DNA of 64,000 nucleotides from Arenimonas composti TR7-09 = DSM 18010 (GTDB taxonomy: Bacteria > Pseudomonadota > Gammaproteobacteria > Xanthomonadales > Xanthomonadaceae): NCBI RefSeq assembly GCF_000426365.1, contig NZ_AUFF01000007.1, forward strand, positions 62,001 through 126,000, given 5' to 3'. Below the pieces are notes generated by a model. It searched no databases and had not been told where the DNA came from. It saw only the letters and a program-made list of their open reading frames with translations. The stretch's first letter is position 1. Every line of letters begins with the position of its first letter. Positions 60,376 to 64,000 of the stretch are shown here, one piece after another. The position numbers and the translations under genes were made by a program.

Positions 60376-61313
60376 TGGACGCGCTGCCGCCGTCGCTGCG
60401 CGAGCCGCTCGAGGCCTTCCTCGCGCACCTGCGCGTCGAACGGCGGCTGTCGCCGCACACGCTGGCCGCGTATGGCCGCGACCTCGGCGAACTGGCGGCC
60501 TGGCTGCAGGCGGAGGGCATCGCCGACTGGCGCCGGCTCGACCAGGAGCGCCTGCGCACGCATGTCGCCGGCCTGCACCGCGGTGATCCGCGTGGCGGCC
60601 GCGCCGGGCTGTCCGGCAAGTCGCTGCAGCGGCGGCTGTCGGCGGTGCGCAGCTTCTACCGGTGGTGCGAACGCGGCGAAGCGCAGCCGCACGATCCCGC
60701 CGCCGGCCTGCGCGCCCCGAAGGCGCCGCGCCGGTTGCCGCAGGTGCTCGACGTCGACGAGATGAAGGTGCTGGTCGAGGTGCCGACCGATGCGCCGCTC
60801 GGCGTGCGCGACCGCGCGATGCTCGAACTGTTCTATTCCTCGGGCCTGCGCCTGTCGGAGCTGTGCGCGCTGCGCTGGAACGCGCTCGACCTCGAAGGCG
60901 GCCTCGTCACCGTCACCGGCAAGGGCGGCAAGTCGCGCCTGGTGCCGGTGGGCCGGCACGCGCTCGCGGCACTGCGCGAACTGCGGGCGGAAACCGGTGC
61001 GGGGAACGAGGCGCCGGTGTTCACCGGTCGCCGCGGCGCCGCGATCGCCCCGCGCACGGTGCAGCAGCGCCTGCGCGTGCTAGCCCAGCGCCAGGGCCTG
61101 TTCAAGCGCGTGCATCCGCATCTGCTGCGGCACAGCTTCGCCAGCCACGTGCTGGAATCGTCCGGCGACCTGCGCGGTGTGCAGGAACTGCTCGGGCACG
61201 CCGACATCGCCACCACCCAGATCTATACGCACCTGGACTTCCAGCATCTGGCGAAGGTGTACGACGCGGCGCATCCCAGGGCGAAGCGAAAGCGAGTAAC
61301 GAGTGGAGAGTAA
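60375..61313 (+). CDS. xerC: Tyrosine recombinase XerC
   Basis: XerC resolves chromosome dimers at dif with XerD and FtsK. The protein has 312 residues. The N-terminal SAM-like domain opens FLAHLRVERRLSPHTLAAY. The catalytic domain has Arg in SSGLRLSEL, Lys in VTGKGGKSR, HxxR in LLRHSFASH, LGHADIATTQ and nucleophile Tyr in QIYTHLDF. The family end is near HPRAKRK. The last residues RVTSGE and the TAA stop come from the left arm of the GAGTAACGAGT repeat at 61293. RsmB ends in the same way. Confidence 0.96.
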   Translation: MDALPPSLREPLEAFLAHLRVERRLSPHTLAAYGRDLGELAAWLQAEGIADWRRLDQERLRTHVAGLHRGDPRGGRAGLSGKSLQRRLSAVRSFYRWCERGEAQPHDPAAGLRAPKAPRRLPQVLDVDEMKVLVEVPTDAPLGVRDRAMLELFYSSGLRLSELCALRWNALDLEGGLVTVTGKGGKSRLVPVGRHALAALRELRAETGAGNEAPVFTGRRGAAIAPRTVQQRLRVLAQRQGLFKRVHPHLLRHSFASHVLESSGDLRGVQELLGHADIATTQIYTHLDFQHLAKVYDAAHPRAKRKRVTSGE

Positions 61314-61413
61314 CGAGTAACGAGTGGAGGAGCGGATTCAGCCGCGATCTGTCGTTCGCGCGCCAGGCGCGCGGGTCGTCACTCGTTGCTCGTTACTCTC
61401 CACTCGTTACTCG
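61293..61413. repeat. GAGTAACGAGT inverted repeat, copy 2, with nested REP
   Basis: Arms 61293-61325 and 61381-61413 (33 bases, one mismatch) are reverse complements and match the arms at 9983 and 10038. The loop holds a degenerate REP arm (GGAGCGGATTCAGCCGCG at about 61328) and a GC stem (CGCGCGCC/GGCGCGCG). Confidence 0.9.
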
Positions 61414-61442
61414 TCGTCGAAACTTCGAGTAGAGGAATAGTG

Positions 61443-61790
61443 ATGAGGTACTGGCACAACGCCCGCTGCAGCAAATCCCGCGAAGGCCTGGCCTTGCTGA
61501 AGGCGCACGGCGTCGAGGTCGAGGTCGTCGACTACCTGGCGAACCCGCCGTCGGCGCAGGAGATCGAAGCGGTGATGCGCCGGCTCGGCGGTGATCCGCG
61601 GCAGCTGGTGCGCTTCAAGGAAGACCTGGCCGGCGAACTCGGGCTGTCGGCGAAGGACGAACGAACTGCGCGCGACTGGGCGGAAGTGCTGGCGGCGAAC
61701 CCGCGGCTGATCGAGCGGCCGCTGCTCGACGACGGCCGGCGGGCAGTGATCGGGCGACCGACCGAGGCGCTGCTGGAACTGCTGGGCTAG
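61443..61790 (+). CDS. ArsC-family glutaredoxin-like arsenate reductase
   Basis: This 115-residue thioredoxin-fold protein has the catalytic Cys in HNARCSKSREGL (near 9) and the arginine triad region with FKEDLAG, ANPRLIERPLL. These fit glutaredoxin-type ArsC rather than Spx or YffB, but activity is not certain since other ars genes are absent. ATG 61443 is chosen because the family begins with MRYWHNARCSKS. A longer frame would run into the repeat. Confidence 0.88.
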   Translation: MRYWHNARCSKSREGLALLKAHGVEVEVVDYLANPPSAQEIEAVMRRLGGDPRQLVRFKEDLAGELGLSAKDERTARDWAEVLAANPRLIERPLLDDGRRAVIGRPTEALLELLG

Positions 61791-61820
61791 CCGCGCCGCG
61801 CGACCGCGGCGGACGGCGCC

Positions 61821-62174
61821 TCAGCGGCTCAGCCCCGCCGCCTCCAGCGCCGCCAGGTACCCGGCCCAGCGGCTTTCCTGTTCCTCGCCGAGCTGGCGCA
61901 GGTAGGGCCACGAGAACAGGCCGCTGGCGTGACCGTCGTCGAAGCGCAGCAGCACCGCGTAATGGCCGACCGGTTCGATCGCGTCGATGCCGACGTCGCG
62001 CTTGCCGGCGACCAGCACCTTCTGGCCCGGTCCGTGCCCCTGCACCTCGGCGCTGGGCGATTCCACGCGCAGGTACTCGAAGGGCAGGCGGTGGCGCAGG
62101 CCGTCTTCCCAGGCGATTTCGAGCACGTGCGACGCGCGGTGCAGGACGATGTCGATCGGGCGGGGGGCGCTCAT
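61821..62174 (-). CDS. DUF971 family protein
   Basis: This 117-residue protein has the GBBH-like N-terminal fold: IAWEDGLRHRLPFEYLRVESPSAEV-type segment and VGHYAVLLRFDDGHASGLFSW-type strand in outline, then YLRQLGEEQESRWAGYL. It is usually encoded next to hslU, as here with the sigma factor pair between. Some homologues take part in FeS or P-loop assembly, but function is not established. Confidence 0.93.
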   Translation of the reverse strand: MSAPRPIDIVLHRASHVLEIAWEDGLRHRLPFEYLRVESPSAEVQGHGPGQKVLVAGKRDVGIDAIEPVGHYAVLLRFDDGHASGLFSWPYLRQLGEEQESRWAGYLAALEAAGLSR

Positions 62175-62183
62175 GCGGTGATT

Positions 62184-62780
62184 CTACGGGCCGGCGAGTT
62201 CCTGCTGCAGGCGTTCGTAGCGGACGATGCGGGCGCGCGCGCGCCGGCAGCTCCAGATCCCGTAGATCGCCGTCGGCACGCCGGCGAGAATCATGCCGGC
62301 GACGGCCCCGTAGAGCGCGGCCAGGCGGGCCTCCGGCGAGGCCTGCGAATGCCCCCAGGCGATCAACACCAGCGGAACCAGCACCATCGCCACACAGGTC
62401 CACAGGCCGATCCACCAGTAGCGCAGCACGGTACGGGCGCGGCGCAGTTCCAGGTCGACCATCGCCGCGGCATCGCTGCCGGCGGGATTCCATTCGTGCC
62501 GACGCAGGCGGGTCATCGCCACCTGATAGGCCACCACCAGCAGCGCCAGCCCGCCGAACATCACCCGGTCGAACGTGTGGTCGCCGAACAGCGCGACGCC
62601 ACCGCAGGCGAGGGCGGCGAACACCGTCAGCAGCCACTCGCCGACCAGCACCCGGCGCAGCGTGCGGCCACGGCGCTCGACCTCGGCGCGGATGCCGTCG
62701 ATGTCGACCACCGGCACGGTCTGCGCCTGCCAGTCACCGGCCAGGTCCTGCCAGTCGTTGCCGCTGCGATCGGCGGTCAT
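62184..62780 (-). CDS. Membrane partner of the ECF sigma factor (possible anti-sigma)
   Basis: This 198-residue protein has a soluble N-terminal part with a Trp-rich start (SGNDWQDLAGDWQAQ) and four transmembrane helices. It is coupled to the ECF sigma gene by a 4-base overlap (ATGA), the usual place for an anti-sigma factor. A zinc-binding HxxxCxxC motif is absent. The role as anti-sigma is inferred only from position and topology. Confidence 0.75.
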   Translation of the reverse strand: MTADRSGNDWQDLAGDWQAQTVPVVDIDGIRAEVERRGRTLRRVLVGEWLLTVFAALACGGVALFGDHTFDRVMFGGLALLVVAYQVAMTRLRRHEWNPAGSDAAAMVDLELRRARTVLRYWWIGLWTCVAMVLVPLVLIAWGHSQASPEARLAALYGAVAGMILAGVPTAIYGIWSCRRARARIVRYERLQQELAGP

Positions 62781-63337
62781 GCGCCTTCTCCTCCGAGCCA
62801 CTGCTGCAGTTGCCGGCGGGCCCGGCTCAGGCGCTGCGCGACGGTGTTCTCCTCGAGCGCCAGCGCATCGCCGATCTCGCGCAGGGAAAAACCTTCCAGT
62901 GCCAGCACCACCGCCTGTCGCTGGCCCAGCGGCAGCCGGCGCACGGCGGCGAGCAGGTCGTCGCGGCGCTGACGGACGTGCGCGTGCTGCACCGGGTCGT
63001 GGCCCGGGTCGGGCAGGGATTCGTCGAGTTCCTCGCCCTGGGCGCGACGCTCGCGCGCCAGGTGGTCGATCGCCCGGTTGTGCGCGACCCGGGCCAGGAA
63101 GGTGCGCAGCGCGGCATCGCCGCGCCAGGCCGGCAGCGCCTTCCACACGGCGACGCTGATTTCCTGCAGCAGATCGTCGCGGCGGGCGGGCTCGGCTTCG
63201 TAGCTGCCGGCGATGCGCGCCAGCATCGGACCGTGCTCGCGCAGCACGGCTTCGACCGACAGCACGCCGCCGGCCTCGCGCGCGGCGGCGGCGGCGGCGG
63301 GGGTCATTGCGCGTGGACGGGCGAGGGCGGCGGGCAT
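62777..63337 (-). CDS. ECF RNA polymerase sigma factor
   Basis: This 186-residue sigma factor has region 2 (RRDDLLQEISVAVWKALPAW, FLARVAHNRAIDHLARER) and region 4 (LPLGQRQAVVLALEGFSLREIGDAL, VAQRLSRARRQL). The linker is acidic (SLPDPGHDP). Met at 63307 is an alternative start ten codons on. Coupled to a membrane protein likely to regulate it. Its regulon is unknown. Confidence 0.93.
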   Translation of the reverse strand: MPAALARPRAMTPAAAAAAREAGGVLSVEAVLREHGPMLARIAGSYEAEPARRDDLLQEISVAVWKALPAWRGDAALRTFLARVAHNRAIDHLARERRAQGEELDESLPDPGHDPVQHAHVRQRRDDLLAAVRRLPLGQRQAVVLALEGFSLREIGDALALEENTVAQRLSRARRQLQQWLGGEGA

Positions 63338-63404
63338 GTGGTCCGGGTCCGGGCTGGTGACGCTATCGACGCCCCCCGGGCCGGAAACATGACACCGCCG
63401 GCCG

Positions 63405-64000
63405 TCACAGGATGTAGCGGCTCAGGTCCGGGTCCTCGACGGCGTCGCCGAGCTGCTCGTCGACCATTCCGCGGTCGACCATCAGCGACAGCCCGCCCTT
63501 GTCCGGGGCCTCGAAGCTCAGCTTCTCGAGCAGCTTCTCCAGCACCGTGTGCAGGCGACGGGCGCCGATGTTCTCCTGGCGCTCGTTGATCTGGAACGCG
63601 ATCTCGGCGAGGCGGTCGATGGCCTCCGGCTCGAAGCCGATGTTGACGCCCTCGGTCGCCAGCAGCGCGATGTACTGCCGGGTCAGCGCGTTCTTCGGTT
63701 CGGTGAGGATGCGCTTGAAGTCCTCGCGGCTCAGCGCCTCGAGTTCGACCCGGATCGGGAAGCGGCCCTGCAGCTCCGGGATCAGGTCCGAGGGCTTGGC
63801 GAGATGGAAAGCGCCGGAGGCGATGAACAGGATGTGGTCGGTGCGCACGACGCCGTACTTGGTGCTGACCGTGCTGCCCTCGACCAGCGGCAGCAGGTCG
63901 CGCTGCACGCCCTCGCGGCTGACGTCGCCGCCGCCGATCGTTTCCTGCCGGCGCGCGACCTTGTCGATCTCGTCGATGAAGACGATGCCGTTCTGCTCGC
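63405..64000 (-). CDS. hslU: HslU, ATP-dependent protease ATPase subunit, C-terminal part (cut by window edge)
   Basis: The last 198 codons of HslU are visible. They include Walker [13 protein letters not shown] at the window edge, the I-domain end ([16 protein letters not shown]), the [18 protein letters not shown] sensor-1 segment and the sensor-2 Arg in [10 protein letters not shown]. The conserved C-terminal tail DLSRYIL is the part that activates HslV. The 5' end and hslV lie beyond 64000. Confidence 0.97.
   Translation of the reverse strand, partial: EQNGIVFIDEIDKVARRQETIGGGDVSREGVQRDLLPLVEGSTVSTKYGVVRTDHILFIASGAFHLAKPSDLIPELQGRFPIRVELEALSREDFKRILTEPKNALTRQYIALLATEGVNIGFEPEAIDRLAEIAFQINERQENIGARRLHTVLEKLLEKLSFEAPDKGGLSLMVDRGMVDEQLGDAVEDPDLSRYIL

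Overview
The window is a high-GC bacterial chromosome segment with dense gene packing and many 1-, 4- and 8-base start/stop overlaps. The topA-smg-dprA-LysM-def-fmt-rsmB-trkA order, the algR-hemC, lptM-dapF-DUF484-xerC and DUF971-hslU neighbourhoods, a ColRS-type lipid A locus, and many GTAGGAGCG(C/G)CTTCAG palindromes all point to a gammaproteobacterium of the Xanthomonadales (Lysobacterales). I cannot fix genus or species from the sequence alone.

Layout. 1-21.7 kb: the start of an exported serine protease; topA, a GYF_2/pilin chimera, smg, dprA and a LysM protein on the minus strand; then def-fmt-rsmB. A three-gene glycosyltransferase cassette sits where rsmB and trkA are normally neighbours. 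trkA-trkH, an LpxL-like acyltransferase with a YdbS/YdbT PH-domain pair, dtd, rpoD with its terminator, and tRNA-Ile(CAU) follow. 21.7-33.9 kb: an accessory stretch holding a broken exported-protein gene, a persulfide/thiosulfate module under a BigR/SqrR-like repressor, lipidated azurin, a pirin-TrmY pair, a ColRS-like two-component system divergent from a PAP2 phosphatase and an EptA-like transferase, a RES-Xre toxin-antitoxin pair, and a small operon with a 38-residue protein. 33.9-40.0 kb: a complete Mrp-type Na+/H+ antiporter operon with A and B fused. 40.1-47.9 kb: acyl-CoA dehydrogenase, Nei-like glycosylase, frameshifted DUF72 gene, ABC exporter operon, esterase, algR and hemC. 48.0-52.9 kb: a three-subunit molybdoenzyme (SoeABC/DmsABC type). 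53-64 kb: WYL regulator, patatin, prolyl oligopeptidase, lptM-dapF-DUF484-xerC, ArsC-like protein, DUF971, an ECF sigma factor with a membrane partner, and the end of hslU.

Functional links. The 23-26 kb module would sense and oxidise persulfide inside the cell. If the molybdoenzyme is a SoeABC sulfite dehydrogenase, it would handle the sulfite produced. The outer-envelope theme (LpxL-like acyltransferase, EptA, PAP2, ColRS, glycosyltransferases) suggests active lipid A and core remodelling.

The most unusual signal is the behaviour of the palindromic repeats. GTAG-type REPs are inserted in frame inside the genes for the molybdoenzyme catalytic subunit (three places) and FeS subunit (one place). 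Other REPs and a second repeat family (GAGTAACGAGT) supply the stop codons and short C-terminal tails of mnhG, the acyl-CoA dehydrogenase, rsmB, xerC and a glycosyltransferase. No transposase, prophage or CRISPR array is present. Every gene-free interval is shorter than 300 bases.
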